A DNA stretch of 17,425 nt from assembly GCA_900555035.1 (NCBI GenBank), contig USJX01000062.1, positions 1 through 17,425 of the forward strand, in the 5' to 3' direction. Below, in pieces: positions 1-5,926 of this stretch. Below the pieces are notes generated by a model. The model was not told the origin of the DNA. It did not search any database and was given only the letters and a program-made list of their open reading frames with translations. This stretch comes from an uncultured Prevotella sp. (GTDB lineage: Bacteria; Bacteroidota; Bacteroidia; Bacteroidales; Bacteroidaceae). How positions within the stretch are numbered: the first letter of the stretch is position 1; each line of letters starts with the position of its first letter. A program made the position numbers and the translations under genes.

Positions 1-48
1 TACGAAACGACCGATACGGCCAAATCCGTTAATACCAATCTTAATCAT
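1..48 (-). CDS. gap: Glyceraldehyde-3-phosphate dehydrogenase, N-terminal fragment (cut by window edge)
   Basis: Only the first 16 codons lie in the window, read on the minus strand from the ATG at 46-48: MIKIGINGFGRIGRFV. The GINGFGRIGR motif is the NAD-binding glycine-rich loop at the start of the Rossmann fold in type I GAPDH, the glycolytic enzyme that oxidises glyceraldehyde 3-phosphate to 1,3-bisphosphoglycerate in the cytoplasm. The start codon is firm because the family begins with exactly this sequence. A promoter-like TAACTTTG lies upstream on the same strand (180-187), leaving a leader of about 125 nt. The gene is transcribed divergently from mscL. The rest of the protein lies outside the window, so completeness cannot be judged. 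Confidence 0.93.
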   Translation of the reverse strand, partial: MIKIGINGFGRIGRFV

Positions 49-179
49 TGTTCTTAATATTTAAATTAATGGTTTAAAAATATTACTATTTTATTTCAAA
101 GAAAGCCATCAAGTGAATCCGAAGGAGCTGATAACACCTTTTTTCATCCCTATCAAGCATTTTTTCTTCTTTTCGAGCG

Positions 180-187
180 CAAAGTTA
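180..187 (-). promoter_or_regulatory. Bacteroidetes-type -7 box, probably for gap
   Basis: The plus strand reads CAAAGTTA, which is TAACTTTG on the minus strand and matches the TAnnTTTG consensus of the Bacteroidetes primary sigma factor. A TTG on the minus strand (208-210) sits about 20 bp upstream, where the -33 element is expected. This promoter would drive gap leftward. Confidence 0.55.
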
Positions 188-199
188 CAAAAAATTTTC

Positions 200-207
200 T
201 AACTTTG
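200..207 (+). promoter_or_regulatory. Bacteroidetes-type -7 box, probably for mscL
   Basis: TAACTTTG on the plus strand matches TAnnTTTG exactly and would start a transcript with a leader of about 130 nt before mscL. No clear TTTG is seen 20 bp upstream. It is the mirror image of the minus-strand box at 180-187: GCAAAGTTA (179-187) and TAACTTTGC (200-208) form a perfect 9-bp inverted repeat. Confidence 0.5.
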
Positions 208-343
208 CAACCGGAACGAGTATTAAATAAGTTAAAAAAGGATGGTAATACTATAATATCGCCTCATTTTTTACACTTATTATGACATAGTGCTAACTCC
301 ATATTGCAAAAAAGAAGTTTTAATTATAAAAACAATTGAGATC

Positions 344-784
344 ATGGGCAAATTTTTAAATGAATTCAAGCAGTTTGCCATGCGAGGAAACGTGCTCGAC
401 ATGGCTGTCGGTGTCATCATTGGTGGAGCATTCGGCAAAATTGTAAGTTCCATAGTAAATGACATCATCATGCCGCCTATCGGTTGGCTCATCGGTGGTG
501 TGAACTTCTCTGATTTGAAATTCACACTTCCAACGGTAGAAGTAATAGGTGGCGAGAAGCTAGAAGCTGCTACCATTAATTATGGCAACTTCATCCAAAC
601 CACCCTCGACTTCCTCATCGTGGCATTCTGCGTTTTCATGCTGATAAAAGTGGTGAACAAGCTTACCACAAAGAAGAAGGAAGAGGAGACCAAGCCTGCC
701 GAGACGCCTAAGGCTCCGGAACCTAGCAATGAGGAGAAACTCCTGATGGAGATCCGCGACTTGCTGAAAGACAAGAAGGCATAA
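344..784 (+). CDS. mscL: Large-conductance mechanosensitive channel MscL
   Basis: This 146-residue protein is the pentameric inner-membrane channel that opens on hypo-osmotic shock to release solutes. It starts MGKFLNEFKQF, the usual amphipathic N-terminal helix. TM1 follows around residues 15-45, with the pore-lining sequence GNVLDMAVGVIIGGAFGKIV. A periplasmic loop precedes TM2 (about 80-105, FLIVAFCVFMLIKVVNKL). The protein ends in a charged, Lys/Glu/Pro-rich linker and a C-terminal helix (EEKLLMEIRDLLKDKK), as in the family's cytoplasmic bundle. An in-frame upstream ATG at 290 would add 18 residues with no family counterpart, so the ATG at 344 is preferred. The gene stands alone and ends in a bidirectional terminator shared with the convergent operon. 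Confidence 0.97.
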   Translation: MGKFLNEFKQFAMRGNVLDMAVGVIIGGAFGKIVSSIVNDIIMPPIGWLIGGVNFSDLKFTLPTVEVIGGEKLEAATINYGNFIQTTLDFLIVAFCVFMLIKVVNKLTTKKKEEETKPAETPKAPEPSNEEKLLMEIRDLLKDKKA

Positions 785-804
785 GAAAACTAGGAAACAT
801 AAGA

Positions 805-835
805 AGATATAAGAAGACAAGCAGATATAAGAAGA
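805..835 (+). repeat. Short tandem repeat after mscL
   Basis: AGATATAAGAAGA occurs at 805-817 and again at 823-835, an 18-bp period. It lies between the mscL stop codon and the terminator stem. It is probably a local slippage product with no evident function. Confidence 0.6.
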
Positions 836-841
836 TGAAAC

Positions 842-907
842 AAGTCGCCCTGAAAAGGCTAAAGCATCAAATTGACACGAGATGCCTTTACCTTTTCAGG
901 GCGACTT
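842..907. terminator. Bidirectional hairpin terminator between mscL and the convergent stress operon
   Basis: Arms 842-858 (AAGTCGCCCTGAAAAGG) and 891-907 (CCTTTTCAGGGCGACTT) pair perfectly over 17 bp. The stem extends with mismatches to 868/881, where GCATC pairs with GATGC, leaving a 12-nt loop. The position between the mscL end (784) and the end of the minus-strand gene (943) suggests it serves both directions. The T tracts are modest. Confidence 0.8.
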
Positions 908-942
908 ACTATATTTTGCATTTTATCCACGGCGTTCATACT

Positions 943-1440
943 TTATCTGCCCTGCCGTCCTCCGTTTCCATCTTTTTTCTGATGCCATCGCTTGGCAAAA
1001 TGCTGCATATCCTGGCGTTCCAGGTCGTATACCCGCTGAATCTGCTTTGGTGTGAGGAACTTCGAATAAGCATAATAATACTTCTCGCGGATATCGAGCA
1101 TCTTTCTGCCGTGCTTGAAATCTGCCTTGATAGCCTTATCTACTTCCGCATCGGTCATCTCTGATCTTTTTTTATGCGGACGACCTTTCATCGTTGCCGC
1201 CATCTCCTTGCGGCAATTGTAGAATGTCTGGATAAACCTCTTACTCTTCTCACCATCCAGGTTCAACGATTGGGCAATGCGGGTAGCCTGCGACTTCACG
1301 AATTGCTCCATGTTAGGGCGTGGTCGCTTTCCGTCTCTAGGCTGTTCGCCATCGGCGGGGTTCTGCTGCACCAGCGCCATACAGGCAGTAGCCACCATGA
1401 GGAAGCATGCTACCATCATATACTTCAACTTCTTTATCAT
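943..1440 (-). CDS. Small exported Spy/CpxP-like protein, last gene of the ECF sigma operon
   Basis: This is a 165-residue protein with an N-terminal signal: a MIKKLK charged start, then a hydrophobic core MMVACFLMVATACMALV. The ATAC at residues 17-20 could be a poor lipobox, so both periplasmic and lipoprotein fates are possible. The mature part is helical and very basic. It has two blocks resembling Spy/CpxP (LTXXQ) proteins: LNLDGEKSKRFIQTFYNCRKEM (about 59-80) and KFLTPKQIQRVYDLER (about 127-142). Related small periplasmic proteins sense or chaperone misfolded envelope proteins. It follows the membrane protein gene by 51 nt and the sigma gene further upstream, so it is probably co-transcribed with them and may be a target or modulator of the sigma pathway. 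The exact family is uncertain. Confidence 0.75.
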   Translation of the reverse strand: MIKKLKYMMVACFLMVATACMALVQQNPADGEQPRDGKRPRPNMEQFVKSQATRIAQSLNLDGEKSKRFIQTFYNCRKEMAATMKGRPHKKRSEMTDAEVDKAIKADFKHGRKMLDIREKYYYAYSKFLTPKQIQRVYDLERQDMQHFAKRWHQKKDGNGGRQGR

Positions 1441-1491
1441 ACCTTTATAATTTTAGCATCAATCTTTTTCTTCAAGCCTTTCTGCACGATG

Positions 1492-1854
1492 TTACTCCAT
1501 GCCGAGGAGCACATCGTTGGCATAGGTGGCATACACTTCCTGCTGTTCTTCCGCACTCAACTGGTCGTACGCCTTATCCACAGGAGCCATACTTGCCACT
1601 GGCTTCACCTCCTGAGAAGAATCATTGTCCCCAACAGCATTACCTATCAAGAGTAGCATGGAAACGGAAGCCGCAACACTTGCCGCAGCCAGCCAGATTC
1701 GCCTCATCATCGCCTTGCGAGGATGCTTCTTCTTTTTCTGCTCCTCCAACGCCACTTGGGCTAGTACATTCGCCTGCACCTTGCCGAAGAAATCTTCCGG
1801 CATGGTAAAAGGCATCTTCTTGCCTACTCTATCAAAGTTGTATTCTCTATCCAT
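1492..1854 (-). CDS. Single-span membrane protein, probable anti-sigma factor
   Basis: This 120-residue protein is encoded directly downstream of an ECF sigma factor gene. The N-terminal 50 residues are cytoplasmic in character and contain MPFTMPEDFFGKVQANVLAQ, which resembles the P-x-x-Y/F-F motif at the start of many Bacteroidetes sigma-associated membrane proteins. A basic patch (KKKKHPRKAMMRR) precedes one transmembrane helix (about residues 52-73, IWLAAASVAASVSMLLLIG). The acidic outer tail ends in LSAEEQQEVYATYANDVLLG. No zinc-finger (HxxxCxxC) anti-sigma motif is present. Position and topology suggest it holds the sigma factor at the membrane. That role is inferred, as no anti-sigma domain is recognised from sequence alone. 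Confidence 0.7.
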   Translation of the reverse strand: MDREYNFDRVGKKMPFTMPEDFFGKVQANVLAQVALEEQKKKKHPRKAMMRRIWLAAASVAASVSMLLLIGNAVGDNDSSQEVKPVASMAPVDKAYDQLSAEEQQEVYATYANDVLLGME

Positions 1855-1937
1855 ATCTGTCTTCTTTTAAATGTTCTTTTTAATGTTCAAATTGTATTTT
1901 CACAGAATGAGAAATCTTTCATATCCCGACTCTCATT

Positions 1938-2480
1938 CTATTGCGTCACGAATCGCTTCATCTGCTCTATAATCTTGGCTTTGGCAAAATGATAGTTGGC
2001 CTTGGCAGAACTTTCCGTTGTTTCATTGGCATCTGCTATTTCCCTGAAGCTCATCTCATCGTAATAACGCATATTGAAAACCGCTTGCTGCTTGGGTGGC
2101 AGAGAATGGATGGCTTTCTGCAAAGCCACGGTCTCCTCATCACCAAACTCGAAATAGAGGTCAGACTCCACACCTCGAACTCCATCCAAAGGACAAGATT
2201 CCAGCTTCTGTACCCGAAGACTACTCAGCGTAACATTGGTTGCCACCCGATAGAGCCAGGAGAACAACGAACTGTTGCCTTTGAAACTTGAGAACGAGCG
2301 ATACACTTTCAGAAACGTTTCCTGCAGCAAATCCTGTGCGTCATCATGCGACACCACCAGACGCCGGATATGCCAGTAAAGCCTTTCCTGATATGTATCC
2401 ATCAGCAATTTCATCCCCACGTTGGGATTCGATTGCATCTTCTCTATGATTTCCTGATCAGTACTATTCATTGTTCTCAT
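1938..2480 (-). CDS. ECF-type RNA polymerase sigma factor (sigma-70 family)
   Basis: This 180-residue protein has the two-domain layout of extracytoplasmic-function sigma factors. Sigma region 2 spans about 18-90, with DDAQDLLQETFLKVYRSFSSF and SLFSWLYRVATNVTLSSLR, which bind the core enzyme and the -10 element. Sigma region 4 spans about 120-175, with LPPKQQAVFNMRYYDEMSF followed by the helix-turn-helix REIADANETTESSAKANYHFAK. A second in-frame ATG nine bases downstream (2469-2471, MNSTDQEI) is an equally plausible start. It is the first gene of a minus-strand operon with a probable anti-sigma protein and a Spy-like envelope protein, so an envelope-stress role is likely. No clear TAnnTTTG promoter was found upstream, which fits autoregulation by its own sigma but does not prove it. 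Confidence 0.92.
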   Translation of the reverse strand: MRTMNSTDQEIIEKMQSNPNVGMKLLMDTYQERLYWHIRRLVVSHDDAQDLLQETFLKVYRSFSSFKGNSSLFSWLYRVATNVTLSSLRVQKLESCPLDGVRGVESDLYFEFGDEETVALQKAIHSLPPKQQAVFNMRYYDEMSFREIADANETTESSAKANYHFAKAKIIEQMKRFVTQ

Positions 2481-2877
2481 TTTATAAGTTAGACTGCATA
2501 AATGTCAAAAGGTTAAATGGATAGGAATCTTTTCTTTTATTTTTTCTCCAAGAGCAGCTTATATATATAATAGAGCAGCCCCTATATATTTATATAATAA
2601 GGTGTAAATGCACGTAGTTTTAAATACTTTTGCTGCTTTGCTGTTCAACTCTTATTTCCTTGTTAGAAATGGCTAGGGTATAGAGTTCCGTTTCTTCATC
2701 AAAATGCCGGCAAACGGCTCGTCCATACTGACATCTCTTTTCTTCCATCCTTTTATCTCCTTTCTCACTCCTCTTATCTCCATTCTCACTCCTTCAAGTA
2801 TTAATTTTGTGTTAATCTTAGGAAAAATCTTGGTTGTTATTAGGAAAAAATGGACTTTTGCCTAATAGAAAGTTTCG
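2481..2877. other. Gene-free AT-rich stretch upstream of the sigma operon
   Basis: No credible gene is seen on either strand. The stretch is AT-rich, with alternating TATA runs around 2561-2600, where AGAGCAGC is repeated on either side of a TA run. It also holds a pyrimidine-rich direct repeat (2753-2792). It probably contains the promoter of the minus-strand sigma operon. A TACTTTTG on the plus strand (2625-2632) resembles a -7 box but has no matching -33 element or gene behind it. Confidence 0.5.
2753..2792 (+). repeat. Pyrimidine-rich 21-bp tandem repeat
   Basis: TTATCTCC-T-TTCTCACTCC at 2753-2771 is repeated at 2774-2792 with a single change (T to A). The period is 21 bp. No function is evident. 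Confidence 0.6.
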
Positions 2878-2955
2878 TTCAGCGACGTTGAATGTACGTT
2901 CAACGTCGCTGAACCTGCATTCAACGTCGCTGAATGTCGGTTCAACGTCGTTGAA
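2878..2955. repeat. Array of four 15-bp palindromes at an exact 21-bp period
   Basis: Units are at 2878-2892 (TTCAGCGACGTTGAA), 2899-2913 (TTCAACGTCGCTGAA), 2920-2934 (TTCAACGTCGCTGAA) and 2941-2955 (TTCAACGTCGTTGAA). The last is a perfect 7+1+7 palindrome and the others have one mismatch. Start positions differ by exactly 21 bp and the 6-bp spacers are unrelated. The flanks also mirror each other (AAAGTTTCG at 2869-2877 against CGGAACTTT at 2956-2964). The whole 96-bp block is therefore one large imperfect inverted repeat. It could be an operator array, a REP-like or MITE-like element, or a structured transcript. Confidence 0.85.
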
Positions 2956-2971
2956 CGGAACTTTTATCTAG

Positions 2972-2989
2972 GGATAAATACTTTTATCC
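2972..2989. repeat. Small hairpin beside the palindrome array
   Basis: GGATAAA (2972-2978) pairs with TTTATCC (2983-2989) across a 4-nt loop. ACTTTTATC is present on both sides (2960-2968 and 2980-2988), giving a 20-bp direct repeat. It may belong to the same element as the palindrome array. Confidence 0.5.
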
Positions 2990-3104
2990 TTAGGTATGAG
3001 AACTATTATAATGAGGAGCAATCATCATTACTCCTTACAGTAATGGCTATCTCAATAAGGAGTGATAACAATCTTATTGCTAGATGTAGCTGATATGTTG
3101 GTAG

Positions 3105-3323
3105 ATCACGCTGTTTGATGTAGGAAACGAAGCTAACGAACCTCAATCAGTCTATAGAACTTATCCGAATCGTGAGGCAACGAGAAATCGGAGTGAATCA
3201 CTTAGATACAGACAAAATAGATTCGGGAATAAGCAGGAACAAAATTGGCGTAAAGGACCACAACAAAAGAGAAATTCATTCGGAAACATACAGAAGCGAA
3301 ATCAGGAACGCCAACGTCCCTAA
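3105..3323 (+). pseudogene. Remnant of a basic Gln/Asn/Arg-rich protein, lacking a start codon
   Basis: One frame stays open for 72 codons between a TAG (3102-3104) and a TAA (3321-3323) and reads like real protein. It starts FDVGNEANEPQSVYRTYPNR and continues with low-complexity RNRSESLRYRQNRFGNKQEQ and RNSFGNIQKRNQERQRP. Arg, Asn and Gln dominate and hydrophobic residues are nearly absent, as in the disordered tails of some exported or nucleic-acid-binding proteins. No ATG, GTG or TTG lies in frame before the body. A clear terminator follows 31 nt after the stop. A decayed 5' end is the simplest reading: an open stretch in another frame (around 3064-3117) could be the upstream part joined by a frameshift. 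A short gene using a rare start codon is possible but less likely. The family is not recognised. Confidence 0.45.
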
Positions 3324-3354
3324 CTTATAAAGCCTAAACGAAAGAGATAAAATT

Positions 3355-3380
3355 GAGGCTGCTTCTGGCAGCCTCTTTTT
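3355..3380 (+). terminator. Rho-independent terminator
   Basis: GAGGCTGC (3355-3362) and GCAGCCTC (3368-3375) form a perfect 8-bp GC-rich stem with a 5-nt loop, followed at once by TTTTT. Orientation is plus. It ends the transcript of the remnant gene at 3105-3323 and insulates the downstream nuclease/helicase cassette. Confidence 0.92.
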
Positions 3381-3463
3381 GTTATGCAAGAAAAAAAACA
3401 ATTACACATTTTATTTAATCAAATTCTAAACAATATTTCATTAACCATTCTTAGCACTGTTTT

Positions 3464-3705
3464 TTCGTCTTTCTCCAACAAACATATTAATTTTGCAATC
3501 GAAAATGTCAAGAGTAGCCTTGTGAACAAGGTGAAGCCAACCGAGCATAAGAAGCCACGGTGGAGCTACGACATGAAAAGTATAGTAACTTTTAAATAAA
3601 ATCTTTTATGGCAAGAAAATCAAATCAAGTTTAGAGGTATTTATGTTCACCATCAAACATGGTAAACACTATTCGTATATTGTGTAACTAAATATCAACA
3701 GGAAA
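3464..3705 (+). promoter_or_regulatory. Promoter and long leader of cassette 1 (copy A of a duplicated element)
   Basis: This stretch holds no supported gene. A -7 box TAATTTTG (3488-3495) predicts a start near 3502 and a leader of about 200 nt before the ATG at 3706. From 3464 to 3643 it matches 7729-7898 closely, with identical blocks at 3501-3521, 3530-3547, about 3587-3611 and 3617-3636. A CCTTG-TGAA-CAAGG hairpin (3518-3531) is followed by the conserved part. A second hairpin, GTTCACCAT/ATGGTAAAC (3645-3653 and 3659-3667, one mismatch), lies just past the conserved end. A duplicated promoter plus structured leader is the best reading. Confidence 0.7.
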
Positions 3706-5925
3706 ATGAAAACTAAAGAATTAAGACAAGCCTATTACACGGCAACAGTTTCAGAGTTTCAAAAGGATGTTGAACGTGGCCAATACATTGAAAAAATGCT
3801 ATTGGGTGGAAAGTTCCTATTGGATACGTACAACAGCGAGACAAAATCGTGGGAAGAGAACGCCAAAGTCATCTCTAAATTATTGAGCGATGCCAATTTG
3901 CCAAATCCTGACGACGTGTATGTTTCCTTCGAATATGCAGCACCCGTGGGTGGTCGTGTGGATTGCGTTTTGTTTGGCACAGGTAAGGATGGGAAAAAGA
4001 ATGTCATCCTGATTGAGCTAAAGCAGTGGGGTAATCAAGTGGAAGTTTTCTCTGCTTATGGAAAACGCTGGGTAAATGTTTTCGTTGGTGGAAGTGACAA
4101 GATTGTCGATCACCCATCAGAGCAGGCAGAGAGATACGAGATTCACTTCCGCAACTTTGTCAACCTCTTCGACCAAGAGGAGTACGAGTTGACAAGCTTG
4201 GCTTATTGCTACAACTATGAGAGCAAAGGCAAGGAAGGTTTGTTCGATGATATGTTTGCCGAACTCCGTGAGAGATGTCCACTTTACTCTAAAGATATGA
4301 CGGCAGAACTGAGCCAGAATCTGCACAATCTGCTCTGCAACGGACAGGGTGAAGGCATTGCGAAGAGCTTGGCGGGCACAGACCTTAAGCCAACTAAGGC
4401 CTTGATTGAAGCTGCCGCCAACATGATGATTGATCCAAATGACAACACGTTCGTGTTGCTCGGCGATCAGGACGACGCATACAAGACGTTTTGGAATGTT
4501 TTGAAGAAGACTCTTGACAGTAATGACAAGAGCGTCTTCATAGTAAAAGGTGGTCCAGGCACAGGAAAGACGGTCATCGCACTGAAGATTCTTTCTGAGC
4601 TTTACAAAGAAGCTATGCAGAATGGCAAGGAGTGTAACGCTTATTATGCAACTCGTTCTACAGCCCTCACCAAGCAACTTTCTGAGGCACTCCATTGCAG
4701 TAACGGCAACCGAAAGAAGCATACTGGCGGAGTAGAAGATTTGATACAGAAGACTTACCAATTCCGCCCTGCTTGCTATAAAGAAAGTCAAATAGATGTC
4801 CTGCTTGTCGATGAAGCACATCGTGTTCAGGAAAAGTCTAACGACCAAACAGATGGATCGCTTAAGAAAAAGTGTGGAGTGGAATCTGTGTATTGCCCAC
4901 TCAATCAAGCCCTCTCGCTCATCTACTGCTCTAAGGTGACAGTGTTCTTCATTGATGACCATCAAGCCGTCAAGAATCAAGAGATTGGTTACTCCGAGGC
5001 AATCAAGAAAATTGCAGAGAACTATCAAGGTGAGTACATTAAGCAGATTGAAGAATTTAAAGCAGAGTACTCTAATAAGACAAAGCCTAACGCCGAGAAA
5101 AAGCTAGAAGCCTATCGCCAAGCTTTGGATGGTGATCATTCTGATGCAGAAATGGCAAAGATTGAGCGCAATATTGCAACTGAAGAGCGTAATATTGATC
5201 GAATAAAAGGCCTCAAGTATCTCACAAAGGATCCTTTGCCAAACCTCAATGTCTATACGCATGAGCTTACGACACAATTCAGATGTGTGGGAGCTGACCG
5301 TTTTGTAACTTGGGTGGACAACGTACTCTATAAAGAAGTACCCAACGAGAAGCAATTCAAACTGGATAAAGAGGATTTCGACTTTAAGATTTTCCAATCC
5401 CCTCAGGAACTGGAACAGGAAATCCGCAAGCTTAACGACCAAGAGAAAGAACCTAAGACTACGGCTCGTATTGTGGCAGGCTGGTGTTGGGATTGGTCGA
5501 GCAAGGCAGATGAAAATGGTGACCTCAAAAAAGAGATTCAGATAGGCGACTGGAGCATGCCTTGGGAAACGAAGGCTAAACCTTCCAAGGAGTTTAAATC
5601 CCAATACGCTCGAAGCGCAGACTTTTGGGCGAAAGATCCGCAAGGCATCAACCAAGTGGGATGCATCTACTCGGCACAGGGATTCGAGTTCGACTATGTT
5701 GGTGTTATCCTAGGTCCAGATATCAAGTACGATGCTAAAAAAGATGCCTTGGTTTGCTTGCCGAAGTTGAATAAGGAACGTAACCTCACAGAGAAAGATG
5801 AGAATGGCGACCGACTGATTCGCAACATCTACAAGGTGCTGCTGACAAGAGGTCGTAAGGGATGCTACATGTATAGCTGCGACCCCAAAGTATCAAACTA
5901 TTTCAAACGGTTCATGAACTACTAA
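3706..5925 (+). CDS. PD-(D/E)XK nuclease-DUF2075 superfamily 1 helicase, probable defence protein
   Basis: This 739-residue protein has two parts. Residues about 65-125 look like a PD-(D/E)XK nuclease core: GGRVDCVLFG with Asp86, then ILIELKQW with Glu104-Leu-Lys106. From about 245 on it is a DUF2075-type SF1 helicase. Walker A is GGPGTGKT (282-289), Walker B is VDEAHR (368-373), motif III-like FFIDDHQAV is at 414-422, TQFRC at 523-527, YSAQGFEFDYVGVILG around 655-670 and the arginine-finger motif VLLTRGRKG at 711-719. The protein should cut and translocate or remodel nucleic acid in the cytoplasm. About 80 charged, coiled-coil-like residues (430-510) interrupt the helicase between motif III and TQFRC, where DUF2075 proteins are usually short. 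The next gene begins one base after the stop, so both are translated together. A role in phage defence is inferred from architecture and context. It matches no named system I can confirm. Confidence 0.85.
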   Translation: MKTKELRQAYYTATVSEFQKDVERGQYIEKMLLGGKFLLDTYNSETKSWEENAKVISKLLSDANLPNPDDVYVSFEYAAPVGGRVDCVLFGTGKDGKKNVILIELKQWGNQVEVFSAYGKRWVNVFVGGSDKIVDHPSEQAERYEIHFRNFVNLFDQEEYELTSLAYCYNYESKGKEGLFDDMFAELRERCPLYSKDMTAELSQNLHNLLCNGQGEGIAKSLAGTDLKPTKALIEAAANMMIDPNDNTFVLLGDQDDAYKTFWNVLKKTLDSNDKSVFIVKGGPGTGKTVIALKILSELYKEAMQNGKECNAYYATRSTALTKQLSEALHCSNGNRKKHTGGVEDLIQKTYQFRPACYKESQIDVLLVDEAHRVQEKSNDQTDGSLKKKCGVESVYCPLNQALSLIYCSKVTVFFIDDHQAVKNQEIGYSEAIKKIAENYQGEYIKQIEEFKAEYSNKTKPNAEKKLEAYRQALDGDHSDAEMAKIERNIATEERNIDRIKGLKYLTKDPLPNLNVYTHELTTQFRCVGADRFVTWVDNVLYKEVPNEKQFKLDKEDFDFKIFQSPQELEQEIRKLNDQEKEPKTTARIVAGWCWDWSSKADENGDLKKEIQIGDWSMPWETKAKPSKEFKSQYARSADFWAKDPQGINQVGCIYSAQGFEFDYVGVILGPDIKYDAKKDALVCLPKLNKERNLTEKDENGDRLIRNIYKVLLTRGRKGCYMYSCDPKVSNYFKRFMNY

Positions 5926-5926
5926 T

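Noticed and set aside
290..343. 18-residue N-terminal extension of MscL from an upstream ATG
   Set aside because: The extension has no MscL counterpart, and the family start MGKFLNEFK fits the ATG at 344.
2878..2955. CRISPR array
   Set aside because: Repeats are 15 bp and palindromic with 6-bp spacers, far below CRISPR dimensions, and no cas gene is present.
3384..3599. 71-codon open frame starting at an ATG just after the terminator (MQEKKQLHILFN...)
   Set aside because: It runs across the promoter box and conserved leader of copy A. The matching copy B has a 4-base length change and a stop that break the frame, so the conservation is of DNA or RNA and not of this peptide.
3464..3705. Retron or diversity-generating element RNA before cassette 1
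   Set aside because: No reverse transcriptase gene is present in the window, and the hairpins are too small for an msr-msd structure.
4117..5028. Long minus-strand open frame (303 codons) opposite the nuclease-helicase gene
   Set aside because: It is antisense to well-conserved helicase motifs, has no recognisable domain or promoter, and has the composition of a shadow frame.
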